Below are positions 9,522-18,790 of a stretch of 64,000 nucleotides of DNA, one piece after another; position 1 is the first letter of the stretch; each line of letters opens with the position of its first letter. Both the position numbers and the translations under genes were made by a program. Source of the DNA: JBNJGB01 sp051747385 (GTDB taxonomy: Bacteria > Myxococcota_A > UBA9042 > PHBI01 > JACKFB01); contig JBNJGB010000003.1 in the NCBI GenBank assembly GCA_051747385.1, forward strand, positions 211,405-275,404. The letters are read 5' to 3'. The notes under the pieces are model-generated. The model saw nothing but the letters and a program-made list of their open reading frames with translations, had not been told where the DNA came from and did no database searches.

Positions 9522-10885
9522 TCCGTGCCCTCGGTCTGCTGGCTCTCGGCCTCGCCGTCGCTCTCCCCGGCGGCCTCCGACGCCTCGTCGGGCGCGGCCT
9601 CGTCCTCGGTTTCGGGGGGAGCGTCCGTGATGTTCGCATGCTCCTTGACGAGGTCAAGCGCCGCACGGTCCTGCAGCTCGAGGCGGACCACCGCCCGGGC
9701 CTCGTCCTCCTCGTACCGCTCTGCGGCCTGGGCCCCCCCCTGCTCGACGCGCTCGTCGATGGCGGCCTGGACGGCCTCGTCGCCGATCTCGATGTCCTCC
9801 TGCTCCGCGAGCGCCTCCAGGGCGAGGTGCCGCTTCACGGCGCGCTCGGCGTCCTGGACGATGGACTCGTTCGAGCCCCGGAGGATCTCGATGGCCTGAT
9901 CGCGGGGCATGCCCTGCATCATCAGCATGGTGGCGAGCTGGCGGGCCTGGCCGTCCGCCTGTGCCTGGACCATGGCGGGTGGCGCGTTGAAGTCGTGACG
10001 CGCGAGGAGGACTTCGACCAGCTTGCGCTCCAGCTCCCGGTCGCGCTCGGCGTCCGCCTGCTCCTGCTGCCGCTCCCGGATGGACTCGCGCAGGGCCTCG
10101 AGGTCGTCGTGGCCCACGTCCTGGGCGAAGTCGTCGTCGAGCTCCGGCAGCTCCTCGAGGAAGTGCTCCTTCACCTCCACGTGCAGCTCGGCCTCCTTGC
10201 CCTGGAGGTCCTCCGCGCCGAAGTCCTCGGGGAAGGTGACGGTGACGTCCCGCTCTTCGCCGGCCTTCGCACCCATGAGCTGGTCGCCGAGGCCGGGCAG
10301 CAGATCCCGGTCGCCGAGCTTCACCTCGAGACCCTCGATGGTGAGCCGCTCGTCCACCTCCCCGTCCACGCGGCCGACCGTGTCGAGCACGAGGAGGTCG
10401 CCCGTGTCGGCGCCGCGATCCTCGACCGGCACGCGCTCCTTGTGCTGCTCGCGGAGCTGCTCGATCTCGTGGTCGACGGCCTCCGCGTCCACCTCGGCGG
10501 GCGGGACGGCGACGTCGATGCCCTTCCAGTTGGACAGGGTGATCTCGGGCTTCACCTGCACGCGCATGGCGTAGGTGAGGGGCTCGCCCTCCTTCGCCGG
10601 CGCCGGCTCGAAAGACGGCTCGCCCACCAGCGGGCGATCGACGGACTCCAGGGCGTCGCCGGCCGTGCCGAGCATCAGCTCTCGGGCCGTCTCCTGCGAG
10701 AGGGTGTCCGCGTACAGCCGCTTCACCATCTCCTTGGGCGCCTTGCCGGGACGGAAGCCCTTGATGCGGGCGCGCTTGCGGATCGCGGCGAGCTGTCGAC
10801 CGTACTCCCGGTCCACCTGCTCGGCCGGGATCTCCACCTCGACCTTCATCTCCACGTCGCTGAGTGGCTTGACCGACGTCCGCAT
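9518..10885 (-). CDS. tig: Trigger factor (ribosome-associated chaperone / PPIase)
   Basis: Chaperone of 455 aa that docks at the ribosome exit tunnel. The N-terminal domain carries the ribosome-binding signature GFRPGKAP. An FKBP-like PPIase domain follows in the middle (around GADTGDLLVLDTVG ... GLGDQLMGAKAGEERDV), then a long helical C-terminal domain and an acidic tail rich in E, D and A. The chosen ATG gives MRTSVKPLSDVEMKVEVEIP, typical of the family; an upstream extension would run through tRNA-Leu and is rejected. The stop overlaps clpP as ATGA. Transcription probably comes from the tRNA promoter upstream, since only 97 nt separate it from tRNA-Leu. Confidence 0.97.
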   Translation of the reverse strand: MRTSVKPLSDVEMKVEVEIPAEQVDREYGRQLAAIRKRARIKGFRPGKAPKEMVKRLYADTLSQETARELMLGTAGDALESVDRPLVGEPSFEPAPAKEGEPLTYAMRVQVKPEITLSNWKGIDVAVPPAEVDAEAVDHEIEQLREQHKERVPVEDRGADTGDLLVLDTVGRVDGEVDERLTIEGLEVKLGDRDLLPGLGDQLMGAKAGEERDVTVTFPEDFGAEDLQGKEAELHVEVKEHFLEELPELDDDFAQDVGHDDLEALRESIRERQQEQADAERDRELERKLVEVLLARHDFNAPPAMVQAQADGQARQLATMLMMQGMPRDQAIEILRGSNESIVQDAERAVKRHLALEALAEQEDIEIGDEAVQAAIDERVEQGGAQAAERYEEDEARAVVRLELQDRAALDLVKEHANITDAPPETEDEAAPDEASEAAGESDGEAESQQTEGTE

Positions 10886-10982
10886 GGGGCAACCTGTCGT
10901 CTTGGGGGAGGCAGGTGCGAGCAGGTCCTCGTGACCGCCGTCTCGAAGGCCTCGAACGCGACCCTTTCCGTCTCGGGGTGTC

Positions 10983-11066
10983 TGGTGCGAGAGGGGGGAC
11001 TCGAACCCCCACGGGCAAGCCACTGGAACCTAAATCCAGCGCGTCTACCAGTTCCGCCACTCTCGC
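10983..11066 (-). tRNA. tRNA-Leu (UAG)
   Basis: Acceptor stem GCGAGAG pairs with CTCTCGC, discriminator A, and 3' CCA is encoded. The anticodon loop TTTAGGT sits on a CTGGA/TCCAG stem, giving anticodon UAG. A long variable arm (GGCTTGCCCGTG) marks it as class II. T-loop GTTCGAGTC is present. It is the last tRNA before tig. Confidence 0.96.
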
Positions 11067-11142
11067 AGAGCGGGCGACCCGCACCGACGCGGGCCGCAAA
11101 GTAAAAGAGGATGGGCCGCATGGCGACCCATCCCCTGTGACG

Positions 11143-11215
11143 TGAGCGCGGAAGGATTCGAACCTTCGACCGACGGATTAAGAGTCCGTTGCTCTACCAA
11201 CTGAGCTACGCGCCC
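11143..11215 (-). tRNA. tRNA-Lys (CUU)
   Basis: Acceptor stem GGGCGCG pairs with CGCGCTC (one G-T pair). The anticodon loop CTCTTAA on ACGGA/TCCGT gives CUU. The T-arm contains GTTCGAATC. Discriminator A; CCA is not encoded (ACGT follows), unlike its Leu, Arg(UCG) and His neighbours. Confidence 0.95.
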
Positions 11216-11332
11216 GAGATGTGGTGGCGCCCCTTGCCGAGGCCGCCGAACCCGGGGGCACCGTTTGCCCGAGCGGGCGGCGGATGTCAACCTGCAAATC
11301 GACTGGGCGGGGCGCCCTCGCGTGGCGGGATG

Positions 11333-11409
11333 TGGTACGCCCGGCAGGATTCGAACCTGCGACCTGCGGATTCGAAGTCCGACGCTCTATCCGACTGAGC
11401 TACGGGCGC
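11333..11409 (-). tRNA. tRNA-Arg (UCG)
   Basis: Acceptor GCGCCCG pairs with CGGGCGT (terminal G-U), discriminator A, CCA encoded. The anticodon loop CTTCGAA on CGGA/TCCG gives UCG. D-arm TAGCTCAGTCGGATAGAGC and T-arm GGTTCGAATCC are canonical. Confidence 0.95.
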
Positions 11410-11433
11410 GCATCGTCATCCCCGAAGGGTGGA

Positions 11434-11511
11434 TGGGGTGAGTGAGGGGATTTGAACCCCCGGCCTCCGGTGCCACAAACCGGCGCTCTAACCTACTGAG
11501 CTACACTCACC
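11434..11511 (-). tRNA. tRNA-His (GUG)
   Basis: Stem GTGAGTG/CACTCAC plus the extra 5' G(-1) opposite C73 that is diagnostic of tRNA-His; CCA encoded. The anticodon loop TTGTGGC on CCGGT/ACCGG gives GUG. Confidence 0.96.
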
Positions 11512-11550
11512 ACGCCTGGCCCTTCGAAAACGCTTCCTAGCTGTAAAGAA

Positions 11551-11624
<74 letters not shown>

Positions 11625-11653
11625 TCAGGGGAGGCGGCCTCGAACGGACGCAT

Positions 11654-11682
11654 TTGATAGTGACGCGGACGGCGCTTGTCAA
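11654..11682 (-). promoter_or_regulatory. Sigma-70-type promoter of the tRNA-tig-clp cluster
   Basis: On the minus strand, a consensus -35 TTGACA and a -10 TATCAA are separated by exactly 17 nt. The -10 ends 30 nt before tRNA-Arg(UCU), the right distance for a short tRNA leader. This is one of the clearest promoters in the window. Confidence 0.8.
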
Positions 11683-11750
11683 CCGGATTTCTCACGAGGC
11701 TTTCCGGAGGGCTCCGCGGGCCGGCGAGGCGTCACCGACGGGCGGGGGCG

Positions 11751-11888
11751 CAGGGCAATCGCAAACTCGGAGAAGCGTGGGCCGCGCGGCGGTACGACGC
11801 CCGGCGTCGGAATGCACCCGCTCGGAGATGATGGGTTTTGCGCGTCTGAGAGCAGGCAAGGGAGGGCGGTCGACTTTGCGACCGCCCT
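11751..11888 (+). repeat. Dispersed intergenic repeat, family 1, copy 1
   Basis: A 138-nt element that recurs at 36033-36190 in the same orientation. Shared blocks are CAGGGCAATCGCAAA, TGCACCCGCTCGGA, GAGAGCAGGCAAGGG and a terminal perfect 10-bp hairpin (AGGGCGGTCG-ACTTTG-CGACCGCCCT). The middle is more diverged but keeps a palindromic GC core. It lies between the tRNA promoter and the membrane protein gene. No convincing ORF crosses it; I read it as non-coding. Confidence 0.75.
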
Positions 11889-11944
11889 GGGCGGGGGCGC
11901 GCGAGACGTGGCCACTTCCCGCCGACGCTGCTAGGCTCCCGCCG

Positions 11945-12550
11945 ATGGCTGGACCCCGGGAAGAGCAGGGGCCCGAGGATGGGCCTCCCAAGGCGCGGGA
12001 GGGCGAGGACCAGGGCCTCGCCGACCGCACGGAGCAGCTCGTCGACCGGACGGAGGACCTGGCCGACCGGGCGATCGAGCGCTTCCGCGAGGAGGCCCAC
12101 CTGCCGGACGTGCGGGAGGAGGTCGGCGAGGTGGCCGGGCTGTTCGCCGCGGTCCACAAGCAGTTCCTCGGCTGGACCCTGTTCTTCTACGTGCTCACGG
12201 GGGTGACGGGGACCCTCGTCGCGCTGTTCCGGGGCCTGCCCGACTGGTACATGCACGCCGCGATGTACGTGGTGGTGCTGGCCTTCCTCGTGATCTACGT
12301 GAAGGCCTACCTGAACCGGGCGCGGATCGCCCGGGCCGTGTACGCCCTGGTCACCGCGGGCCTCATGGGGTTCTTCGCCTGGGTGAACCTCGACCTGGTG
12401 GATGCCCGCCTGCTGGTCGTCGGCGGCGAGGTCGTGCGGCGGGGCGCCGTGCCCCTCCTGCGCCTGCCGGCCGTGATGCTCGTCGTGTCGGCCGTGGGGC
12501 TCGTCTCGCACTGGCTCGTCCTGGCCCGGTATCGCGAGCGCCGTGGCTGA
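11945..12550 (+). CDS. Hypothetical four-helix membrane protein
   Basis: 201 aa, not recognised. The N-terminal 70 residues are charged, with a repeated ADRTEQLVDRTEDLADRAIE pattern likely to be helical/coiled-coil. Four hydrophobic segments follow (starting near WTLFFYVLTG, MYVVVLAFLVIYV, AVYALVTAGLMGFFAW and AVMLVVSAVGLVSHWL). I chose the ATG giving MAGPREEQGP; upstream in-frame sequence lies inside the family-1 repeat. The end overlaps the next gene by 8 nt, so the two are probably co-translated. Function unknown. Confidence 0.8.
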   Translation: MAGPREEQGPEDGPPKAREGEDQGLADRTEQLVDRTEDLADRAIERFREEAHLPDVREEVGEVAGLFAAVHKQFLGWTLFFYVLTGVTGTLVALFRGLPDWYMHAAMYVVVLAFLVIYVKAYLNRARIARAVYALVTAGLMGFFAWVNLDLVDARLLVVGGEVVRRGAVPLLRLPAVMLVVSAVGLVSHWLVLARYRERRG

Positions 12551-13241
12551 CGGGCGGCGACCGGACGCGATCGCGGACCGCCTGCGCGCGTCCCTCGGGG
12601 GCGACGCGCGCGAGGTGCGCGTCGTGGTCACCTCGAACCGGGTGCGGCTGGTGTCCGTGCAGCCGCGGCCTGCGGCGCTCGAGGTGCGCGTGGCCGAGCG
12701 CCTGCTCGCCCTGGGACCGCAGGTCGTGGATCCCATCGTGGGCTTCGTCCAGGGGGCGCCGGGGGCTCGGAAGGCCCTGAAGGCCCTCATCGCGGAGGTG
12801 CCGGCGGAGGCCAGCGGCCCGAGGCGCCGCCGCCGCATCGTCCTGCGCCCCGTGGGTGCGCACCACGACCTCCGCCCGCTCCTCGAGGCCGAGGCGCGGA
12901 GGGCCTTCGGCGAGGTCCCGGAGGTGCACCTGACCTGGGCCAGGCGGCAGCGGATCGGGCGGCGACAGCGAAGCATCCGGCTCGGCTCCTACTGCCCGCA
13001 GCGCCGCCTCATCCGGATCCACCGCATCCTGGACCATCCCTCGGTCCCGGCGTGGTTCATCGGGTTCATCCTCCACCACGAGCTGCTGCACCACCACCTG
13101 GGGATCGAGGAGGTGGCCGGGCGGCGCGTGATCCACCCCCCGGAGCTGCAGCGCCTGGAGGCCGCGCACCCGCGGTTCGAGGAGGCGCAGCGCTGGGAGG
13201 CGGAGCGCCTGCCGCTGCTCATGGCCGGGAAGCTCCGCTAG
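12543..13241 (+). CDS. SprT-like zinc metalloprotein
   Basis: 232 aa, GTG start overlapping the preceding stop by 8 nt. An HHELLHHHLG segment in the C-terminal half contains the HExxH zinc-protease signature. It is followed about 25 residues later by HP-E and H-P-F residues that could supply the third ligand, as in SprT/WSS1-like families. The N-terminal half (MADGRRPDAIADRLRASL...) has no recognised domain. A cytosolic role is likely, since no signal peptide or membrane segment is seen. The stop TAG overlaps the convergent nuoN stop in a shared CTAG. Family membership is inferred from the motif; the substrate is unknown. Confidence 0.75.
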   Translation: MADGRRPDAIADRLRASLGGDAREVRVVVTSNRVRLVSVQPRPAALEVRVAERLLALGPQVVDPIVGFVQGAPGARKALKALIAEVPAEASGPRRRRRIVLRPVGAHHDLRPLLEAEARRAFGEVPEVHLTWARRQRIGRRQRSIRLGSYCPQRRLIRIHRILDHPSVPAWFIGFILHHELLHHHLGIEEVAGRRVIHPPELQRLEAAHPRFEEAQRWEAERLPLLMAGKLR

Positions 13242-14842
13242 CGGACGGCCGCGTCGTCCTCGGCGCGAGCCTCCGGAGCGGCCTCGCCCGGCTGCTCGTT
13301 CTGGCCGACCGACAGGCCCGGCGTGGTGGTGCGCGCCAGGCTGGCGCCGGCGTCGACCGAGGCGTCGATGACCTTGCCCGGCAGCAAGCCCACGATCAGC
13401 GTCAGCGCCGTGGCGACGCCGACCGACCAGCGCATGGTGCGCGTGGCGATGGGCTCCACGTCCGTGGCCTCGTCCTTCATGTAGGCGACGAGGATGACGC
13501 GCAGGTAGTACCAGGCGCTGATGACCGAGTTGACCACCGCGACCACGACCAGCCAGAGGTTGCCCTCCTCCGTGAGGACCTCGCTGAACACGGTCAGCTT
13601 GCCCATGAAGCCGGCGGTGGCCGGGATCCCCAAGAGCGACAGGACGGCGATGGCCAGGCCGAAGGCGAGGAAGGGCTCGCGCTTGGCGAGGCCGGCGTAG
13701 GCGGGCTCGGAGATGTCCTCGACGTTGCGGTTGCCGACCGCGGCGGCCACGGAGAACGCCGCGGCGTTCGCCAGGGTGTAGCCGAGGAGGTAGACGATCA
13801 GGCCGCCGCCCAGGGCGTTGACGGTGATGGTGCCCTCGCCGGCGCTCACGGTGGTGTCCACCAGGAAGGCCAGGAGGATGTAGCCCGTGTGGGCGATGGC
13901 CGAGTAGGCCAGCATGCGCTTGAGGTTCGTCTGGGCGAGCGCCATGAGGTTCCCGGCGAACATGCTGAGGACCGCCAGGCCCATGATGAGGAGCTCCCAG
14001 GACAGGGGGGCCGTCCGGAAGGCGTCGTCGCCGAAGCAGGTGAGGACGACGCGGGCCAGGGCGCCGAAGGCCGCCGTCTTCACGCACACGGCCATGAAGC
14101 CGGTGACCGAGGACAGGGCGCCCTCGTAGACGTCCGGGATCCACATGTGGAACGGCGCCGCGGCGATCTTGAAGGCGAACGACGCCAGGATGAGCAGCAT
14201 GCCGATGCCGGCGATGGGGTCGGCGGCCAGGCCCTCCTGGAAGTGGAAGGCGCTGCCGATGCCCACGAGGCTGACCTCGCCGGTGACGCCGTACACGAAG
14301 GCGATGCCGAGCAGCAGGAGCGCGGAGGCGAAGGAGCCGAGGATGAAGTACTTCATCGCCGACTCGGTGGAAAACGCGCTCTCCCGCTTGAAGCCGGCGA
14401 GGACGTAGACCGCGATGGACATCACCTCGAGGGCGACGAACAGGGTGAGGAGATCCCCCGCGACCACCAGGCCCATCATGCCCATGGTGCTGAAGGCCAC
14501 CAGCGCGTAGTACTCGTGGTGATCCGACCCCTGCGCGGGGAGGTAGTTGGCCGCCGAGACCGTGGTGAGCAGGGCGCCCACCAGGATGACGGCGCACATC
14601 GCGAGGCCGAACTCGTCGAAGATGAGCGAGTGGGCCATCGAAGGCGTCTGGAACTGGAGCGGGGCCTGGTCCCAGAGGAACCAGATGGCGCCGAGGGCGA
14701 GCGCGAAGCCCATCCCCACGACGGAGGCGAGCCACCCGGAGGACTCGCCCTGGCCGCGGGAGAACACGCCCGCCATCAGGGCGAGCAGCCCGACGGCGGT
14801 GACGATGAGCAGCGGCGAGGCGTATGCGAGGTCCTGAATCAT
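13238..14842 (-). CDS. nuoN: NADH-quinone oxidoreductase subunit N
   Basis: Membrane antiporter-like subunit of complex I, 534 aa, within the family range, with about 14 hydrophobic segments. The proton-channel core includes AVYVLAGFKRESAFSTESAMKYF, with the conserved Lys/Glu region of TM5-TM7, and KRMLAYSAIAHTGY, typical of NuoN. Last gene of the nuo cluster; it starts 6 nt after nuoM. Its stop codon shares CTAG with the convergent SprT-like gene, so no separate terminator fits between them. The C-terminal tail is Ala/Glu-rich. Confidence 0.97.
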   Translation of the reverse strand: MIQDLAYASPLLIVTAVGLLALMAGVFSRGQGESSGWLASVVGMGFALALGAIWFLWDQAPLQFQTPSMAHSLIFDEFGLAMCAVILVGALLTTVSAANYLPAQGSDHHEYYALVAFSTMGMMGLVVAGDLLTLFVALEVMSIAVYVLAGFKRESAFSTESAMKYFILGSFASALLLLGIAFVYGVTGEVSLVGIGSAFHFQEGLAADPIAGIGMLLILASFAFKIAAAPFHMWIPDVYEGALSSVTGFMAVCVKTAAFGALARVVLTCFGDDAFRTAPLSWELLIMGLAVLSMFAGNLMALAQTNLKRMLAYSAIAHTGYILLAFLVDTTVSAGEGTITVNALGGGLIVYLLGYTLANAAAFSVAAAVGNRNVEDISEPAYAGLAKREPFLAFGLAIAVLSLLGIPATAGFMGKLTVFSEVLTEEGNLWLVVVAVVNSVISAWYYLRVILVAYMKDEATDVEPIATRTMRWSVGVATALTLIVGLLPGKVIDASVDAGASLARTTTPGLSVGQNEQPGEAAPEARAEDDAAVR

Positions 14843-14848
14843 GACGGC

Positions 14849-16483
14849 CTACTCGCTGTCCGGAGCATCGGTGTGGGCGACGCGCACCTTCGGGGCGGGC
14901 ACGTCGGCGTCGGTGTCGGCGCCGGCGGTCTCGAGGCCCACCCGCTTCGGGTCGCGGGCCTCGCTCACCAGCGGGCGCGTCGAGCCCACGAGGGCCTCGA
15001 CGCTGGCCTCCATCGGCTTCAGCAGCGCGTTCGGGAAGATGCCGATGAGGAAGATGAGGGCCACCAGGGGCGCCATGACGAGGAACTCGCGGACGGACAC
15101 GTCCTTCAGGTCCTCGTTGTCCGGGTTCGTCATCGGGCCGAAGAACACCCGGCGGACCATGCTCAGCATGTAGATGGCGCCGAGGATGACGCCGGAGGTG
15201 GCCACGATGACCATGAGCACCGTCAGCGACGGCCAGTCCGTCCAGGTCATCTCCGGCAGGACCGGCAGGCCCTCGAGCATGGTGCCGCTCAGGATGAGGA
15301 ACTCGCCCACGAAGCCGTTCGTCCCCGGCAGCCCGATGCTGCTCAGGGTGACGATGAGGAACAGCGTCGAGTAGATGGGCATGGCGCGGGCGATGCCGCC
15401 GTACTTCTTGATGTCGCGCGTGTGGGTCCGCTCGTAGACGATGCCCACCAGGAGGAACAGCGCGCCGGTGGAGATGCCGTGGTTGATCATCTGCAGGATG
15501 GCGCCCTGCACGGCCTGGGTGTTCAGCGCCACGATGCCCAGCATCACGAAGCCGAGGTGGCTCACCGAGGAGTAGGCGACCAGCTTCTTCACGTCCCCCT
15601 GGGCCCAGGCCACCAGCGCGCCGTAGACGATGCCGATGACGGACAGGACCAGGATGAGCGGCGAGTAGGTGCCCATGGCGTGCGGGAACAGCGGCAGGGC
15701 GAAGCGCAGGAAGCCGTAGGTGCCCATCTTGAGGAGCACGCCGGCCAGGATGACGGAGCCGGCCGTGGGCGCCTCGGTGTGGGCGTCCGGGAGCCAGGTG
15801 TGGAACGGGAAGATCGGCACCTTGATGGCGAAGGCCAGGGCGAAGGCCGAGAACAGCCAGAACTGCTCGCCCTCCGTCAGCTGGACCGCGAGGATGGTGG
15901 CCAGGTCGAAGCTGTCGCCGGCCGCCAGGTACAGGTAGATGATCCCGACCAGCATCAGGAGGCTGCCCACCATCGTGTAGATGAAGAACTTCACGGTGGC
16001 GTACAGCCGGTTCTTGCCGCCCCAGATGCCGATGAGCAGGTACATCGGCACCAGCATCAGCTCCCAGAACAGGTAGAAGAGCAGCAGGTCCATCGCCACG
16101 AGCGCGCCGAGCATCGCCGTCTCGAGCACGAGCATGGAGATGGTGAACTCCCGGACCCGCTCGTCCACGGCCTTATACGAGCCGACCAGGATGAGCGGGG
16201 TCAGGAAGGTGGTCAGCATGATGATCCACAGGCTGATCCCGTCCACGCCGACGCGCCAGGCGGCGCCGATGGAGGGGATCCACTCGTGGTGCTCCACGAA
16301 CTGGAGCCCGGCGATCGTGGGATCGAAGCGGTTCATCAGCGGCAGGGACAGCAGGAACACCAGGGTCGCGACCCCGGTGCCCAGGACCCGGTGCGCCGTC
16401 TTCGCCTCCGACGGCACGAGCGCCAGCATCAACGCGCCGGCGAGCGGCGCGAGGATCAGGATGGTGAGCAGCGGGAGTTCCAT
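14849..16483 (-). CDS. nuoM: NADH-quinone oxidoreductase subunit M
   Basis: 544-aa antiporter-like proton-pumping subunit. Signature LLFYLFWELMLVPMYLLIGIWGG carries the conserved TM5 Glu, and KKLVAYSSVSHLGFVMLG the TM8 Lys region. About 14 membrane segments are visible. It lies 9 nt after nuoL and 6 nt before nuoN. A hydrophilic C-terminal tail of about 45 residues is longer than usual but not disruptive. Confidence 0.98.
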   Translation of the reverse strand: MELPLLTILILAPLAGALMLALVPSEAKTAHRVLGTGVATLVFLLSLPLMNRFDPTIAGLQFVEHHEWIPSIGAAWRVGVDGISLWIIMLTTFLTPLILVGSYKAVDERVREFTISMLVLETAMLGALVAMDLLLFYLFWELMLVPMYLLIGIWGGKNRLYATVKFFIYTMVGSLLMLVGIIYLYLAAGDSFDLATILAVQLTEGEQFWLFSAFALAFAIKVPIFPFHTWLPDAHTEAPTAGSVILAGVLLKMGTYGFLRFALPLFPHAMGTYSPLILVLSVIGIVYGALVAWAQGDVKKLVAYSSVSHLGFVMLGIVALNTQAVQGAILQMINHGISTGALFLLVGIVYERTHTRDIKKYGGIARAMPIYSTLFLIVTLSSIGLPGTNGFVGEFLILSGTMLEGLPVLPEMTWTDWPSLTVLMVIVATSGVILGAIYMLSMVRRVFFGPMTNPDNEDLKDVSVREFLVMAPLVALIFLIGIFPNALLKPMEASVEALVGSTRPLVSEARDPKRVGLETAGADTDADVPAPKVRVAHTDAPDSE

Positions 16484-16492
16484 GGGGAGGCC

Positions 16493-18445
16493 CTACACCA
16501 AAAAGAAGAGGAAGACGGCGACGCCCACGCAGAGCGCCGTCACGTAGGCCTGCACGTCGCCGTTCTGGATGTTGCGCATCCAGTTGCCGACCGCGCCGAT
16601 GACCTTCGCGGTGCCGCGGACGAACAGCCCGTCGATGAGCTTGACGTCGGCCTGGCCGTAGAAGACGCGGGCCAGGGCGCGGAGCGGGCGGATGATGACG
16701 GCGTCGTAGAGCTCGTCGACGTAGTACTTGTTGCTCAGCACGCGGTGCCAGGCGGCGCCGGCGGGCACGGTGGGGAGCTCCGCCGCGGGCCGCTTGTACA
16801 TGCTGCGTGCCACCACCCAGCCGCCGACGGCCACGAGGACGGACACGCCCATGAGCGCGAACTCGGTGGCGTGGTCGTGGCTGTAGTGGAAGTGCTCCAT
16901 CCCGAGCGCGAAGACCGGCTCCATCCAGTCGTGCAGCACGTGAGGGATGGTGCCGAACCCGAGGGCCGCAGGGACGCCGAGGAAGCCGCCGACCGCGGCC
17001 AGGGTCGCCAGCACGATGAGCGGGAAGTTCATCACCGGCTCCTCGTGGGCGTGCTCGTAGGTGTGCTCGTCTCCGCGGTACTCGCCCTCGAACGTCAGGT
17101 AGTACAGGCGGAACATGTAAAACGACGTGAAGACCGCCGCGAGGAGCGCCATGCCGAAGGCGATGTACAGGGGCGAGGCCCCGTGGTGGCTCGCGGTGAA
17201 GGCCGTGAAGAGGATCTCGTCCTTCGAGAAGAAGCCGCTGAACAGCGGGATGCCCGCGATGGCGAGGCAGGACACGAAGAAGGTGATGGCCGTCACGGGC
17301 ATCTTCTTGCGGAGGCCGCCCATCTTCCGGATGTCCTGCTCGTGGTGCATCCCGTGGATGACGGAGCCGGAGCCGAGGAAGAGGCAGGCCTTGAAGAAGG
17401 CGTGGGTCATCAGGTGGAAGATGGCGGCGACGAAGCCGCCGACGCCCACGGCCAGGACCATGAAGCCGATCTGGGAGACCGTGGAGTAGGCCAGGACCTT
17501 CTTGATGTCGTTCTGGACCAGCGCGATGGAGGCGGCGAACAGGGCCGTGGCCGCGCCGATGACGGCGACCACCGTCATGGCCGTGCCGGACAGGGCGAAC
17601 AGGAAGTTCATCCGCGCCATCATGTAGACGCCGGCCGTGACCATCGTGGCGGCGTGGATGAGGGCGGAGACCGGGGTCGGACCCGCCATGGCGTCCGGCA
17701 GCCAGACGTACAGGGGGATCTGGGCCGACTTGCCCGTGGCGCCCGCGAGGAAGAGCAGGGCGATGAGGGTGATGGTCGCGGTCTCGCGGAGGGCGCCCTC
17801 GGGGCCGACGACCTCCTGGAGGCGGAGGAAGTCGGCGTCGCCGCCGGAGTAGTAGAGCAGGATGAAGGCGCCGACGAGGAAGCAGAAGTCGCCCACGCGG
17901 TTGGTGATGAAGGCCTTCTGCCCCGCCAGGGACCGGTCCATGTCGTCGTACCAGAACCCGATGAGCAGGTACGAGCAGAGCCCCACGCCCTCCCAGCCGA
18001 TGAACAGCACGAGCAGGTTCTTGCCCAGGATGAGCAGGAGCATGCTGAACATGAAGAGGTTCAGGTACGAGAAGTACCGCCAGTAGGCCTTGTCCTCCCG
18101 CATGTAGCCGACGGAGAAGATGTGGATGAGGCTGCCGACGCCGGTGACGACCAGGAGCATCACCGCCGACAGCTCGTCCAGCAGGAACGACAGGCTCACG
18201 GTCAGGGTGCCGGCGTCGATCCACGACCACAGCACCGACGTCAGCATGGCCTCCTCGGGTCCGACCGTCCCGCGGAGGTCCACGAGCTGGCCGACGGCCA
18301 GGAGGCTGAACACGAAGCTCATCACCACCGAGCCGATGGCGACGACCGACACGAGGCCCTTCGGGAGGCGGGCTCCCAGGAGGCCGTTGAAGATCGCGCC
18401 CAGCAGGGGGAGCAGGACGATGATCGGGAGATACTCAGACGTCAT
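16493..18445 (-). CDS. nuoL: NADH-quinone oxidoreductase subunit L
   Basis: 650-aa antiporter-like subunit at the distal end of the membrane arm. Signatures are LFIGWEGVGLCSYLLIGFWY (TM5 Glu), KAFITNRVGDFCFLVG and KKVLAYSTVSQIGFM. The C-terminal part contains the region corresponding to the long lateral helix (about 540-620) and ends in a final hydrophobic segment (AVFLFFLV). The ATG start MTSEYLPIIVLLPLLG is standard. It follows nuoK after 36 nt. Confidence 0.98.
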   Translation of the reverse strand: MTSEYLPIIVLLPLLGAIFNGLLGARLPKGLVSVVAIGSVVMSFVFSLLAVGQLVDLRGTVGPEEAMLTSVLWSWIDAGTLTVSLSFLLDELSAVMLLVVTGVGSLIHIFSVGYMREDKAYWRYFSYLNLFMFSMLLLILGKNLLVLFIGWEGVGLCSYLLIGFWYDDMDRSLAGQKAFITNRVGDFCFLVGAFILLYYSGGDADFLRLQEVVGPEGALRETATITLIALLFLAGATGKSAQIPLYVWLPDAMAGPTPVSALIHAATMVTAGVYMMARMNFLFALSGTAMTVVAVIGAATALFAASIALVQNDIKKVLAYSTVSQIGFMVLAVGVGGFVAAIFHLMTHAFFKACLFLGSGSVIHGMHHEQDIRKMGGLRKKMPVTAITFFVSCLAIAGIPLFSGFFSKDEILFTAFTASHHGASPLYIAFGMALLAAVFTSFYMFRLYYLTFEGEYRGDEHTYEHAHEEPVMNFPLIVLATLAAVGGFLGVPAALGFGTIPHVLHDWMEPVFALGMEHFHYSHDHATEFALMGVSVLVAVGGWVVARSMYKRPAAELPTVPAGAAWHRVLSNKYYVDELYDAVIIRPLRALARVFYGQADVKLIDGLFVRGTAKVIGAVGNWMRNIQNGDVQAYVTALCVGVAVFLFFLV

Positions 18446-18481
18446 GGCGTGCGCTCCGCGTCACGGGGCGGAAGGGCGGCT

Positions 18482-18790
18482 TCAGCGGCGCATGGCCTTG
18501 AGGCCGTCGACGTTCACGGAGGTGGTGTGCCGGAACAGGCCGAGGACCAGGGCCAGGCCGACGGCGGCCTCGGCCGCCGCGACGGCGATCACGAAGAAGG
18601 TCACCACGTGGCCGATCATGTCGCCGCGATACCGGGCGAACGTCAGGAACGTGAGGTTCACCGCGTTCAGCATGATCTCGACCGACATGAGCACCAGCAG
18701 GGCGTTGCGGCGCGTGAACACGCCGATGGCCCCGATGGTGAACAGGACGAAGCCGAGGATGAGGAACCAGCTCAGGGGGACCGAAGGCAT
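18482..18790 (-). CDS. nuoK: NADH-quinone oxidoreductase subunit K
   Basis: 102 aa with three membrane helices. The conserved Glu in SVEIMLNAVNL and the second Glu in AAAEAAVGLAL, both part of the proton path, are present. The ATG overlaps the nuoJ stop by one base (TGATG), so translation is coupled. Length is exactly that of the family. Confidence 0.98.
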   Translation of the reverse strand: MPSVPLSWFLILGFVLFTIGAIGVFTRRNALLVLMSVEIMLNAVNLTFLTFARYRGDMIGHVVTFFVIAVAAAEAAVGLALVLGLFRHTTSVNVDGLKAMRR

